From assembly GCF_015706575.1 (NCBI RefSeq), contig NW_024037047.1, positions 3,910,632-3,974,631 on the forward strand: a DNA stretch of 64,000 nucleotides, read 5' to 3'. Position 1 is the stretch's first letter. Every line of letters begins with the position of its first letter. This document shows positions 1 to 12,437 of the stretch, piece after piece. The notes under the pieces were generated by a model. The model did not search any database, had not been told where the DNA came from, and was given only the letters and a program-made list of their open reading frames with translations. Both the position numbers and the translations under genes were made by a program. The DNA is from Patiria miniata (lineage: Eukaryota > Echinodermata > Asteroidea > Valvatida > Asterinidae).

Positions 1-3000
1 GTTCATACTCCAGTTCAATTTCCCAATTTTCCTCCTCATCTGCGGTCGGAATCTCGTAGGTCAGAACTGCTTCGTTACCAGTCGACGTCCAGGAGAACGG
101 TTCGTGAGTTCCACACATCGTCTTCTCTACACCAGAATCTATGAATGTTATCTAAACCAGAAATGTTCAAACCAGGGGTTGGAAGTCTGTAAAGGTGGAT
201 TCATCCAATGCTTGTCAAAATTGGTGGAAAAAGTACACATGAAGTTAAAGGGAATATACAACATTTGCAAACATCGAAAAATAAAACTACCAAGTTTTTA
301 CGAAATACCTTACTAGGATGTTGGTAAACAACAGTCTAAAGCATCCTGTAAAATTATGGCACCTGGTGTGAAGTCATTCTCAAGAAAATGATATTTTTGT
401 ATACATTTCCAACGGGTTGGAAAAACCTAACTATTTTTCAACTACTGCTCCAACTTTACACTTTTTTCAGTCCAAATTTTGTGTGCTATTGGTTACATGT
501 TCATCAATGGGTGCAGGCCAGCTAGACTGGTTCCCTTACAATTTCCGGCATCTGTAAATTGATCCATTTTATCTTTAGTGGAGTCAAGGAACCAGACTAC
601 TTGAACATTTTGGTTTTCTTGGTTTTTCCAGCATTTTCGAACACAAAACTTTAAACATGTCAGTGTCACAATATTTAATCTATTATACTAACCCCTCAAA
701 TAGTTTTTTTCAGAAAATTACAGCAAAAGCCAATGATGTACATTCCCTTTAAATCATGAAGTTAACACATGAAATTATCCATCACTGCATCTATAGTTAA
801 TAATAGGCCTAACTCTACACCACGGACTACAACATTATTAAAATAAACTGATGAAAAAGCCATTTTACTGTTCAACTTTAAAAAAAAAAAATTGCCGATC
901 ACAGAAGGCCAGCCTAGTGTTCTCTTTGTACCTACTTCATCTACCGACTGGCTGACTAATTCACTGACTATCACGTGTGATTTACACTGGTTGTAGACCA
1001 GTGAAGAGACCAGGGCCCAATTTCATAGCGCTGCTTAACAGCTGACTTTGTGCTTACCGAGCCTCCATCTATTTCATAGGGACCGTTAAGCAGTAAGCAC
1101 AGCAAAAGCAGGCTTAACCTCAGAAGAAAACTTTGCTTAAATCAGTGACGTAACAATAGAAATATCCATGCGCGCGCAACCGTTAGCATGAAATAGTGCT
1201 TAAGCAGCAGCATGATTTTCTGCTATAGTAAGCACAACTTTTCTGCTTACTGTTAAGCAGTGCTATGAAATTGGGCCCAGTGCTATTGTATAGGATAACG
1301 CCAATTAATTTGGCTAAATCCAGCCCATTGTACAAACCAGATGCATGAAAGACTTCAAGTGAATATTTTTAAACCACTCTGAATCAATTGAACAGAATTT
1401 TGAGCACTCTAGGACCAACTTTACTAAGCTTACCTTGTCTTGTTTTTATTATTGACTTGAAACAGTATTGGGAGCTTATTCCTCAATTTGATAGAATAAA
1501 TGAACATGAACTTAAGCTTACCAGCACAGGTTTGGTGCAGAGAACAGTAAACACGGCGAAGGACAAGGCTACTTTATCATCTGGCGCAGCATGGAAGAGC
1601 ACTTCACAGGTTCCTGGCTCGGATCCTGGTGACTGGACTTCGGAGACGTACATCCCCATCGGTCCATCAAAAACAGATGAGCACTCTTAAAAAAGAAAAG
1701 CATGCTATTAATGGTGCAGCACCTTTGTTGGAACAAACTACCTACTTACAGTGTACATGTGTATAAAAGTGTTGTAGATAACGTACCCATGACAGATCAC
1801 AAGTCAATCACAAGTCACCCAGTTCAAAACCAAGTCACAAGCTATTGAAATACAGTGGAACGCCGCTTTACTGAACACCGCTATACCGAACATTCGGCTA
1901 TACCGAACATCATCCTTGGCTCCCGGTTTTAATGTACAAAACATACCAAACATCGTTGCTGAAAAAAGTCAACAGATTAACAAAAACAATTCCGGTTGTA
2001 CATGTATTGAACACTGTTTGGGCCACCTTTAATTCCCGAACATCAAACCACCCAGGGTTACATCGTGTTTGAATGTTGAAGAGCGATACATGGCTATTAC
2101 TTCCCCAAGGAATAAAAGGGAAAACCACCCGTTGCTAAAGTTTTGTGACAACTTCGTGCGGCGGCGGATGTGAGAAATGCCAGTTTAGTGACTTCACTAT
2201 TGGTCAAAAAAGGGTACCAGCGGTTCAAAATCGCTGTACCGAACGATCGTTATTACGAACACTTTCTGTGGATCCCACAATGTTCGTTATAGCGATGAAT
2301 GGAACATTCCGTCTGTCACCTTATGAAATTACTCTTACCATTGCACTCATAGACATTAATTACTTGCATACCGTTGCTTCCATACCTGTGGTTGGTGCTG
2401 TTTGGATTGCGATATAAGTTGCGTGGAATCGATGGAAGACGCTTCTTGACTCGGCACTGAATCTGATCTGGACACGGTTGGAATCTGCCGTCCATGTGAA
2501 TTCATCGTGCGTACCGCAGATTACTTCGGAGCGATTGGTAGCCATGTCTTCAATCTAAAAATGACAATATGATGACAACGTTTTATAATCTTACTTGATA
2601 CCACATGCCGGTACATACATGTATAACGCCACAAGTGCATACATATACAACATACTTCCATACGTAACAATCAAGCACAAGCCTTGAAAACTGGTCCCAG
2701 AGCACTATCATTCAATTAAAGCAGACTGGCTGTTTAATAATAATAATAATAATAATAACAGGTTCTTATATAGCGCTTTTAACTAAGATCAAAGCGCTTT
2801 ACATTATCATTACCCCTAATCATTGGGCCAATTAAACATTCCATATACCATCTCAGCTCCCTGGGGAGTATACAGCTCGATGCTGCCTGTTAAGCGCAAG
2901 GAAGCTAATTCAATCACAATAACCATCACTGCCCTCATAAGTACCCATTTGCTCCTGGGTGGAGAGAAGCAATGAGTGACAAAGTGCCTTGCTCAAGGGC

Positions 3001-6000
3001 ACACGCACCATGACCCCGCCAGGACTCGAACCCACGACCTGCAGCTTTACCCACAGACCACGAATCAGTGCCCTTAACCACGAGGCCACAGCACTCCACA
3101 AGTCTTTTCATCCATCTGGTCCAGGTTAATTAAGCCCACTTTACAGAGGTACTCCTATACAATAGCACTGTCTGTCTTTCTTCATCAGTCCACAATGGGC
3201 CTACATGTTAGTCACAAGTGACAGTCAGTAAGTCAGTCAGATAAGTATGTGTGTACAAAGAGGATACTTGGCTGACCATCTAAGACCATGCGCATCAATC
3301 TTCAATGTGCTCATAAGGTTCGGCTCAGTCCAAGTATCACTCGTTGCCTGACCGTGTCCTCTCCATATATCCAACGTCTGATATATCTAAGCATGCATAT
3401 TGTATTTCAGCCAACGCGCCAGCCAGTCGGATTTGACTTTATTTCAATGTGACTCATCTGGATCAGAAACGTGGACTGAGCTGTTGATTGGTAAATTTGA
3501 ATGCCATGTTTTTGTAAAACAACTACGTGTTACCGAAGACCCGATTGAAGGCGCCCTCTGAATGGTCAGAATCTCGAGGTCAAGAGACACTCTTGTTTTG
3601 CCCTCACCCTGCTGAATCCAACAGGATCCAACTATGTCACGTACCCATTGGAGCCTGTTGGATTGAGCAGTTAACCCCTTGTGTACATTCCTCATGCTAA
3701 ATGTTGGGATTCAGCAGGCAACTGAACCACATTATAACGCATTGTTGGACTCCATTGAATTCAGCACACAACTGAAAATGAGGCACAGTGTATTGAACAG
3801 GAAAGTCCGGTTGGACTCTGTTGGATTTAGCAGGGGAAGTACGAGGGGGTTAGGATTGAATCGCTAGATCTGCTCAGATATCGTATGTACAAAAATGTAG
3901 ACGCTTGTATACATGTGTACAAGTGGATATTCCATAGACTACATGTAGAATCTGCAGCTTGGTGGCTACTTTTGATACATTTTTGCAGCAGAAAGCATGG
4001 AACATAACATAACATCTCATCAGTGCAACAAGGTCGTAACTCCATTCTGCAAAAAAGTTGTATCTCGTGCGAATACGCTCCATGCAAGAAGATCGCATCT
4101 CGACGTCTACTGACATCTGTTGACTATTTGTGTGTACATCCCGGTTATTTTAAGTGAGATACGACCTTTTTTGACATTCTGAAACTCATGTTTCATGTAC
4201 CGCCCATTTTAGGAGATACGACCTTACAATACAAATTTGGCTATTAAATAAAAGGTTAGTGGACTGGAGAGTCTACTTCAACTAACCTCAACGTAGTTCT
4301 TTTCTGAACATTCTGCACCACCCTCCAGGATAAAGACATCAAAACTCAGCCTTGGTCTTTTATCCTCAGGCAGGACCAAGGTCAGCTGACACTGAAGGAA
4401 GCGGACGGATTTCAACGGCCAATCCGGGGAGGTCACCTCGCCGGTCTCTGATTGGACGATTCGGTCGCAGTGCACCGGAGAGAAGTGAGCAGGGGATGTC
4501 GCATTGTCATCCTGGCGCTTTGCAAGCTGGTCATACAGGGCTATGATTAGCAAAAAGCAGTTTTCTCATAACAATTTGTTAATGTTTACCTCTTTCAACG
4601 TGATTGTTTATACTAGCCTAAGAAGTTTTGCCGTCACCATTGGGACCATTTCCACAGTTGGGGTATAACATTACCATGTTATTTATTAACCCTCCTTCAA
4701 ATTAACTGAAAGTTTCAGAAAATGTTTTGCAATGTACAAGGATTTAGGAAGGTACAAAAATGTACCTAGTCAGCCGTCGGCACATGGCATGAGCATGATG
4801 GCCTCCATTCGGAACAAAAACATGTGGCATGCATTTGTATAATTGATTTATACCCCCCCCCCCCAGACAAATTTTTTTCGGGATAAACATTTCATCGTAT
4901 GCGTGCAAAAGCATAGCCGGGTACCAGCAAAATGCGATCGTCGTGTTCTGAACTTAACTGAAAACATAACAATTTTCCCCACAAAATATGCTTGGACATC
5001 AACAATGAAGTGTTTCTAGGTCCAAACCTTGGCGATCGTGTAGGGGCCTATAGTGTAGGGCCCCTGTTTTGTTTTGATCAAATTAGAATCAAGAATTGTT
5101 TTTATTTAAAAAAAAAATGACATTGTCAACCTTCTCTCAATGTAAGCCTAGGCTAATTTCACCTTATTGGTAATTTTTGAATAGATTCTTGAGGTAGAAA
5201 TTACAATTTTCTGACGGTGTTTACGGGTCGGTTGATGCTATCTCCATGATGCCATGCAGCGCGACTTGCGTGCTCATGGTACACATGGTACATCATGATC
5301 ACGCGGTGATCGCCATCTTTGTTTTTGTGTTGTGTTTTACTTTTGACGTTGTCATCTTCACTGTACCCCCAAATTTCGCTCAAAAATTCAAAACCCTGCC
5401 CTTTATCTAAGACATACCTGTATGTTCTTAATGTCGCCAACTAGTTTGGTTGGTCAAATAATTTAAAAGTAGATTTTGTTCCCATATAGGAACCGGGCCC
5501 GTAGATACACGATCGCCCAAACTTTTGTGTGAACGAAATTTTCCATCATCTTTTTGGTTGCACATGTTGCACGAAAAATTGCACAGAATACAGATTCGGT
5601 TATCACCTGACCACGTCCCAGGACCCATACCCATTTATCTGCCGTGTTTATCCCGGGGAAAAAAAACGCCGAATCTTGTTGTGCAAATCATAATGTGTAG
5701 GCCTGGTTGGATTCAATACAAATTACAATTATTTATAGGCAGTGTATATTTTGCCGGAGACGGCAAACCTTTAGTAAACGTTAGTTTGCCGGATATGCAC
5801 TGAACATGCGCAGTTACTGTTTTTTTGTACTTAAACGTTTTCCGGTGACAAGTTTTAGTCTGGCTCCATGCCAAAATTATCGTTGTTACCTCGTATTCAC
5901 AAGATGGGATTCAGACCATTTTATAATTTCGGACTTTATTTCCCTTTTAAAAAAAATCCTCCAGAGCCACAAATCTGAAAAAGAAAATGTAATACTCTGC

Positions 6001-9000
6001 AAAAAATGTTTGAGACATGTTAAAATAATAAAAGAAGAATATTCTCATTTTTTGGGGGATGAGAAAAAAAAAATAAAAATGTGGTGCGGTCGGAATCGAA
6101 CGCGAGTCATCCCACTTACTAGAGCCTTTGCTTAACCATTACCCCAAACGTGCTACACAACTTTTGGTGGGAATTTAATACATCTTATAATTCAGCCCTA
6201 TTTTAAAGAGTACAGCGCCCTCTGTTGATATGGGTAGCGTCAGTATCACACTGGGAGGAAGGTACACTTATCATAATTTATGCCTACGTCACCAAGTCGA
6301 TGAGCAGGTCGTATGACGTTGCTAGAACATGAATTATGCAGATCCGTGCCAACGGCCGAGGCATGCATGCGCCAGATGAAAGCGCTGGCTCGTATGCAAA
6401 CGATAGCCTAGCAAAGCTGACCGTCAACTCAAGATAGCGGCGGTTTATTCCCCCATGGTCGAACTAGCCCGTTTTGGCGAGTCAAACATTATTAGTACAG
6501 CTACGGGCAAAGATGAAAAGAAAGGAAGGAATAAATCATTGCATTCAGAAAGCAAATCCGTTGCTGTATCAATTTATGGTTAAATAGATCTGTTTATTAA
6601 AACACTGACGAGATTGCCTCAGGATACTCAAAAAAGGACAACGCGGCGGGCAAGCACAGTAACCGGCCCTGATCAAATTACATTACATTTGAACGGCATA
6701 AAAACAAAAACGACATCGACAATGCATTTTTTCTTTCTAGTTTATTCATTTTTGTAGATAAAGGATCTTGATACAATATTATTCCCGTTCCTTTTTTACG
6801 AAACTTTCAGTTTTTATATCCATGTCCATGCAAAATTAAAAGGAATTGTACGTGCCCGTAAAGTAGTTTAAAAACACTGAGCAATGTCAGTAATGTTCAT
6901 CAACTTTTTCGTTTGCAACAAAAGTGCTAAAAACTTAACTTGGCCGGCCGGTGCTTAATTGAACAACTAACCTGATTGCAACTTCGACAAACATCACCAC
7001 TGAGAAATAACTTGAACCTCAGTTTAAAAGTTAAAAATATTCAACAAAGTTCTTTTGAAGGCCCATCATTAAAAAAAAAAGTGGATTTTATAAATCATAT
7101 ATTGGTTGCGAATTGCTAATGACTAGAGCTTGTTGTTGAAACAAGTATTCTGTGTCAATTTCTTCATTGTTCCAAGCAGTCAGAATGATGCACAATAAAT
7201 TGCTTTTTTTGATGAAACAGGTTTCTAGGGTCATTGCGTTTTAATGGTGATATTATTTGAACGGATTGAGCAATTTCAGTAATTTCTTTTTTTTTATCTA
7301 AAAGTAGTTTCTGAAATAGGTTTTCCAGTCATTATACTTATTTTGGTGCTACATATTTTTTTTTAAATATGAAATATATTTTTGGAGGTTTGGGTTCAGC
7401 TTCTTTTTTTTTTTAACTCACCCTGCACTGCTGTTTTATTTAAATAAATGAAACGAGAACTGTTTTATACTCGAGGCTTCTGCACAGTTTTCAGGAGCCG
7501 CGTCAGTCCACGACGCGGCCGCGCTAGTATAGTATAGCGCCGTGCATGCGATGCACGTGTTCGCAATAAGGTATGCATTATGGTATGCATCTACTACCAT
7601 CATCCGGGACATCCATGTGCATACGTACTGCATAATTCATGTTTCCAGTGATGCTAAATGACCTCCGTGGCGAAATGGTGACGTAAGCATAAATTATGAT
7701 AAGTGTACCTTCCTCCCAGTGTGATACTGACGCTACCGTTGATATGGATTGCCGCCGCCAAACCTTTAGTAATTGTTAGTTTGCCGTCATTACCTCCGGC
7801 AAAATATCCACTATCTTATTTATACAGCTGTACAATGAACATGATGGATCATTCATAAACTTACCGCAGTCGCCATCACAACTTCTTTTCTCCGGTATAA
7901 CTGGTTTGGGAACACCGTGACAAGCTGCGTAGCCCACCTCATGGCTTGTTGTCTCAGAGACACATATTGCGCGGGCTTTCAGTTCACCTTTAGTTTGGGT
8001 AATAATTCAATACAAAAATTGACAGTTCAAATGTTGCATGTTGGCGGTATCGATCGTGTACAATTGTATTTGTAGTTCACGCATGGTTCACCTGTACCTG
8101 TTCACAATCAGGCAGACAACGAGATCAGCTGATTGATTGTTCGGTCACGTTTAGTCTGGTGCAAAGTTCAAAATTACACGATCACACGGTACAGTAATTT
8201 CAGAAACAAGACAGCATAAGCGGTGGACTATGGAACGCCGAAAATACAAAACACAAAATAGCTGCAGTTAACAAACACGAAAAGGTCAACGACCTGTTTT
8301 CCATATCTTGTTGTAGAGAGAAAGTAAGCAATCATAGTGCGCTCTCACTGTGAACAAGTAAGGTTATTTGAATTCAGTGACAAAACATGAGGACTACAGG
8401 GGAACGAGACCACCACAGTGAGGGCGCTCTGTGCAAACCCTGTAGGCCCTAGGTTGATTTCCGTTAGCCGGTGGAAGATTGCTGCGTTTGCTGGGTTTCA
8501 TGTGTGGATGGATTTAGCTTTCTTTGCCTACCTTGGCCACAACCCCTGCTGCAATCTCCCCACTCTACATCCCAGGAAACACGGTGGTTCGGCGTGAACA
8601 AGCGTTTTGTAAGAGGCGTTTTCTGTTGGCAGAAAATAAACCTAGGCCTATTAGGTCAAGCTAGTTCAGAATAAAACCATTAAAACAACGATTTCCGATT
8701 TTTTTTTCTCCCTGGGCATTAAATCACTCATTAAATAAAGACTCAGTGTGTCGAATAACATTGTGTTTCCCCCCACAAAGTACATGTACATGTATAGGCT
8801 TAGTAGTATAACTGAAAAGGTTGGCTCATCCGCAAATGAAGAGAAACGAGAAGTTTTTGTTGCAGAAGCGAGTGTATACATTTTGTGTACAATTATAAGA
8901 ACTACGGGCGTAGACAAGCACAAAACACATGCACAATTACATTAACCGGAAAGATTATCCCGTGTTTAAAAAAGAAGAAGTTTATTGTCCATTTCCTTCC

Positions 9001-9251
9001 AAAGGTTTTGCCGGTTTACCTTTCTTACTAAATCTTACTGTATTTGATCTTGAGGCATACAATTATAATTGTATACGAAAGCATCATTCCCTTTTTCTTT
9101 TTCTTTCATTCTTCTTCTGTATAAAAGAAATATCCTCGACCACACTGCAGTGACTTACCTCCCAACCCAAGACAGAATTTACGAGAAGGACGAGGATGAT
9201 TGTTACGGCTACCGCCACACGCCTCCCCTCCACGCCTGTGAGTCGCCCCAT
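1..9251 (-). CDS. Secreted TSP1-CUB-CUB protein, ADAMTS13-tail-like (3' end outside window)
   Basis: Exons on the minus strand: 9251-9159, 8622-8532, 7987-7865, 4540-4287, 2554-2386, 1685-1522, 124-<1. All junctions have GT/AG and matching phases (0,1,1,0,1,0). Exon 1 encodes a signal peptide (start MGRLTGVEGRR, then a V/I/L-rich core ending NSVLGWE). Exons 2-3 form one thrombospondin type-1 repeat: WDVEWGDCSRGCGQG, then six-cysteine spacing ending in KRSCDGDCG (residues about 48-102). Exons 4-5 encode a first CUB domain (HCDRIVQ..., VTSPDWP, ICGTHDEF; residues about 118-240) and exons 6-7 a second (ECSSVFDGPMG, MCGTHEPFSW). Each CUB is split by one intron at a similar place. The order TSP1-CUB-CUB is that of the C-terminus of ADAMTS13, which binds matrix or von Willebrand-type partners, but here a signal peptide precedes it directly and there is no metalloprotease, disintegrin or spacer region. 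Likely an extracellular binding protein. An in-frame upstream ATG exists at 9305. Confidence 0.85.
245..752. mobile_element. TTAA-flanked MITE, family C (copy 1)
   Basis: Starts TTAAAGGGAATATACAACAT and ends with the inverse ACATTCCCTTTAA. TTAA at both edges suggests piggyBac-type insertion. It shares nearly its whole length with 26193-26726. Lies in intron 6 of the TSP1-CUB gene. Confidence 0.7.
890..1425. repeat. Dispersed repeat family E, split by a MITE
   Basis: Carries GGCCAGCCTAGTGTTCTCTT, GTAGACCAGTGAAGAGACCA | CAGTGCTATTGTATAGGAT and CCAGATGCATGAAAGACTT. Other copies lie at 34905-35030, 38405-38540, 41105-41245 and 46995-47205. The MITE at 1013-1278 interrupts it. Confidence 0.6.
1013..1278. 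mobile_element. Palindromic MITE inserted into an older repeat
   Basis: Ends GGGCCCAATTTCATAGCG and CTATGAAATTGGGCCC are inverted, and the interior repeats GCTTAAGCAG-type motifs. Surrounding sequence matches one continuous unit elsewhere (for example 34905-35030), so the insertion is nested. Confidence 0.75.
1851..2305. mobile_element. Degenerate pogo-like element
   Basis: Starts TACAGTGGAACGCCGCTTTA with repeats of CTATACCGAACAT; the right part has GTTCGTTATAGCG in the opposite sense. Ends are eroded, so limits are approximate. Lies in intron 5 of the TSP1-CUB gene. Confidence 0.45.
2738..3098 (-). mobile_element. tRNA-derived SINE
   Basis: The minus strand has a tRNA-like head with A-box GTGGCCTCGTGGTTAAGG and B-box GGTCGTGGGTTCGAGTCC, then CCTTGAGCAAGGCAC, and ends in a (TTA)n tail (plus-strand TAATAA run at 2738-2758). 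Lies in intron 4 of the TSP1-CUB gene. Confidence 0.7.
3325..3605. repeat. Dispersed repeat family F (copy 1)
   Basis: AACGTCTGATAT, GCGCCAGCCAGTCGG, GATTGGTAAATTTGAATGC and TCTCGAGGTCAAG recur in similar order at 39405-39765. Confidence 0.45.
3607..3835. repeat. MITE with 25-bp inverted ends
   Basis: CCCTGCTGAATCCAACAGGA at the left is inverted at the right (GACTCTGTTGGATTTAGCAG). Internal GTTGGATT/AATCCAAC motifs recur. Confidence 0.6.
6083..6155 (-). mobile_element. tRNA-like SINE remnant
   Basis: The minus strand reads TGGGGTAATGGTTAAGC and GCGTTCGATTCCGACCGCAC, which look like A- and B-boxes, but the acceptor stem does not pair. It is more likely a SINE head or tRNA relic than a working tRNA gene. 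Confidence 0.4.
6233..7737. mobile_element. MULE-like non-autonomous DNA transposon, 1.5 kb
   Basis: Terminal inverted repeats of about 62 bp start GGTAGCGTCAGTATCACACT and differ at one position. They are flanked by a perfect 9-bp direct repeat GTTGATATG (6224-6232 and 7738-7746). Long TIRs plus a 9-bp duplication fit Mutator-like elements. The interior has no convincing transposase ORF. It lies in intron 3 of the TSP1-CUB gene. Confidence 0.8.
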
Positions 9252-10140
9252 GACAATCAGCTGTAATTCCCGGTACACAGAGTTTACTCCCCAAGCAGGA
9301 CGCACGTTGCAATCGGGTGCGCGCTCTGTAACATTATGAAGTCAGGTATGCTAATTATGCAATAGTGGTATGAAGAATGTTAAGTCATCTAATTGACCAA
9401 GGGGTGTGGCCGACCACGTCCTCCGTAGTAGAGGGTAGTAGAGGGGGCTGAAGCATATGTACACGCCCACCGTATTGTATTTAAACGAATTTATACGTTA
9501 TATTCTTCTTTTTTTCTATGAGCGTATTTTTATATCCTTATGTAGCAACCCCCTAGTTAAAAAAGGGAACTTCCAAATAGGCCCATTATATTAGGTTATT
9601 GATATGGTTATACATTGGATTTTGACAATTTACAACGAAAATATCCATCTACAAACTAGAACTGCAAGTCTGATTTTTTCGGTTGGCTCACCCACTTGAC
9701 AATATTTACTAGCGAGAGTTGTTTAGAAATATTTTTTTCCCCCAATTCCACATTCATTTGGTTGCATGTTCATTATTGCATTAATTAATTGATTAACGAA
9801 ACGTTGATTGCGACGGCTGGCCGTACCAATCAAGTAGCGGAGGTATTAAAAACGAACAAGCAAACAGACTCAGCCACGCGTTTGCGAAGTTGCTTCAAGT
9901 TCTGGCTGTGTTCGAGAATTAAGAAACACTAGAAAAAAAGTGGAGTGTTAGATTCTAGAAAGTTGCAAAACCTTTAAAATCTTAAAAGGAACTTATAGAG
10001 GCACATGGGAATGAATGTGCGCTCAAGACACTTCGACTAACTTCACTAAGATTGGTTTCTTCAAAGAGAAAAAAATCCCATAAACACAAGGTATTTACCC
10101 TGTTTCACATAGTGCACGCGCACATAGGCTTGCTGTCATC

Positions 10141-10376
10141 ATGGACATGATGGAGAAAGGAATTCCTTCCTCCATGCTGTCATCAGATCAGGCCTTACAA
10201 CAGTTGGAGGTTGAATACGTGACAGAAAATTTTCCGAACGAGCTTTGCAACTCGGAAGTTAAAGGGTACAAAAGCAGTTCAGATGGATCGGCTTTCGACA
10301 GTAAAATGTGAAGATATCAAAAGTGTCGGATGCAGACGAAACGAAACCGAAGTACGGTCCATACGCCGACACAAAG
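10141..10376 (+). other. Possible first exon with short ORF, unrecognised
   Basis: An ATG at 10141 opens a 56-codon ORF (starts MDMMEKGIPSSMLSSDQALQ) ending at TGA 10309-10311. Base use is balanced and protein-like, unlike the AT-rich surroundings, and the open character continues in another frame up to a good donor (ACAAAG|GTAAGG) at 10376. It lies 0.9 kb upstream of, and divergent from, the TSP1-CUB gene. No partner exon was recognised downstream. It could be a first exon of a distant gene, a non-coding RNA, or a decayed exon. The first 30 bases include an imperfect palindrome centred on GGAATTCC. Confidence 0.3.
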
Positions 10377-11339
10377 GTAAGGTTCGTTATTCAGAGTCGG
10401 ACTAAATCTTAAATGTTTGTCAAATATTTATTAAGTATTATCCATTTTGTTGTGTGTATTTGTTTTGTCCCTTCATTTAAAATTTTGAAATGAACGTTGA
10501 ATCGTATTTAGGCCCATACGAGTTTTAAGTTGGCCTTGCCTTTTTGGAAGGTTAGTTTAGCTCTTCAGTTTCGCTATATCGTGGCACCTGTTTTGTACGT
10601 GTTCCCAGGCGCGGTTCTATATAGAGCCAATATTTTTTTTTGGGGGGGGGGGGGGGGCTAGCACAGTGGATTCAGATTTTTTTCCGAGAGGCGTGCTGCA
10701 AAAATGTAGACCGGTTATTTTGGGGCTCGTGCCATATTTTCAATGGGGAGCGCTGATAAAATCCTATCAGCTGGCACACTTTATTAACTATTTAGGCGGA
10801 GACCGTTCGCATGTACGTCACATTCTTAGGCATTTTGCTAGTGAATTTTTTTTTTTGGGGGGGGCTAGACAAAATTGCCCCGCCTCCCCCCCCCCCCGCG
10901 AACCACCACCGCGTGTTTCACCGCCAACCCCGAAAAAAGGCTATGTCGGCGTTTTCTCTTTCTTGAAATAAATCCTTTCAACCGGCCCTCGAATCGAGGA
11001 TGTAATAGGCCTGTCTTTTGTTTGTAAACATTGGCGCCATTTTGTATGGGCTGCCGTAAGCGTATCAATTGAAGCCGCGGTTGGCAACATATTTTTCCAA
11101 AAAAGTCATAACGCCATCAACACATATTAAAAAGGCATGTGTAGGAATTATTTTGTAGCTTCGTTGAACATGTAGTATTTTTAAGTATCAAATAATATTT
11201 TGGTGATCTGTGATAACTTTTCTTCATTTTTGCAATGTTGGACCTTCCATAGTTTTGTAGACCGTGGTTGGCAAAAATGCAGTTTCCCAACCAAGCGCAG
11301 AAAGGTCTATAGTCTATAGGGCCTAGGTCTAATGCGCCA

Positions 11340-11419
11340 ATCATTTTTTTTGGGGGGGGGTGGAGAATGTGCTTCCCCCGCCCCCCGCCCCCTAGAAAAA
11401 AAACCTGGAGACGCCCATG
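11340..11419. mobile_element. Truncated family A MITE
   Basis: Only one end is recognisable: CCCCTAGAAAAAAAACCTGG then AGACGCCCATG. The left part is a G-rich tract of uncertain origin. Confidence 0.4.
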
Positions 11420-12201
11420 CAAATGAGGGATTGATGAAATGGATCGCAGTTCTATACTTTAGTCTAAATCGGTATAAACACGATACATGTACATGCACAG
11501 AAAATATACCCAACAAGAATATGGAATATTAGGCAAACACCCTTTAAATAAATTGCAATACATACAATAAAATTGCAACATTCTCTTAAAATCTAATCAA
11601 AACAATTTAGTAAAAAAAAATGCAACTTTAAAAAAAAGTTGTACTAAATAGTTAAACTAAACATTTTGAACATGTCTAACAAGTAACAGATCGGCCAACA
11701 ATTATGCAACCAGTCAAAGCCAGGTCACATTTCGCCCATGATACTGAGAAATTATACTTCCAGACCGTTTCAAAACAAAGGTTTACAATAGAACACAAAA
11801 CATTAACCGGTCATAGAGCAGGACATGTGCATTATTATATCAAATAAAAAAAAATCGAATTTCCCGCATGTGTACAGACATTGCTTCAAACTTACCAACA
11901 AAAAATAGGAAGGTATCGCACTATTTACAAAAGAAAGTAAGCGAGTACGGTTTGTATAATCAATTAAACAGTCCGTTAAGCAGAACTTTTAAATATGAAT
12001 ATATATTAAGACAAGATGACTTTGTTTTAAGTGAATGCCGCTAATAGGAAAATGGAGCGAAACATATGTTTCACAAATGTGACTATAAAGCTAGTAGGCC
12101 CTATAGGTTTTTGCGTTCAGCATGAACATGAAGCCTTATTAATGTATCTATTTTTTACAATAAGAAAGGGAGATGTAAAGTGTTTCACTAAGAAAACATT
12201 G

Positions 12202-12207
12202 TTTATT
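12202..12207 (-). terminator. Candidate poly(A) signal of the ammonium transporter gene
   Basis: TTTATT on the plus strand gives AATAAA on the minus strand, about 230 bp past the stop. Confidence 0.4.
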
Positions 12208-12437
12208 CAAGTACAAATAAACGAACGGCACGTGAAACTCTAAACGTAAAATAGATTTACTCGGTAATAAAGTTTCAGATAAAAGAGAATCGAGTTTTAT
12301 CAGAAGGACAATTTGACTCGAGACATTTTTACTTGTTGTAATTCTAATTTGGAGTGATGGCTGAAATATGTGCTGAATTATTGATGATTCCTTCATTGGG
12401 CTGAGTTCTACGGCAAGCCAAATTAGTTTATAGTGAT

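Larger units (their letters stand above)
9252..12437. other. Intergenic spacer between TSP1-CUB and AMT genes
   Basis: Holds the short ORF at 10141, G/C homopolymer-rich repeat debris at about 10631-10935 and 11335-11425, and otherwise AT-rich sequence. The 5' side next to 9251 should contain the TSP1-CUB promoter; no clear TATA box is seen. No other gene found. Confidence 0.5.

Noticed and set aside
6083-6155. A functional tRNA gene
   Set aside because: A- and B-box-like parts are present but acceptor ends do not pair; better explained as a SINE remnant.
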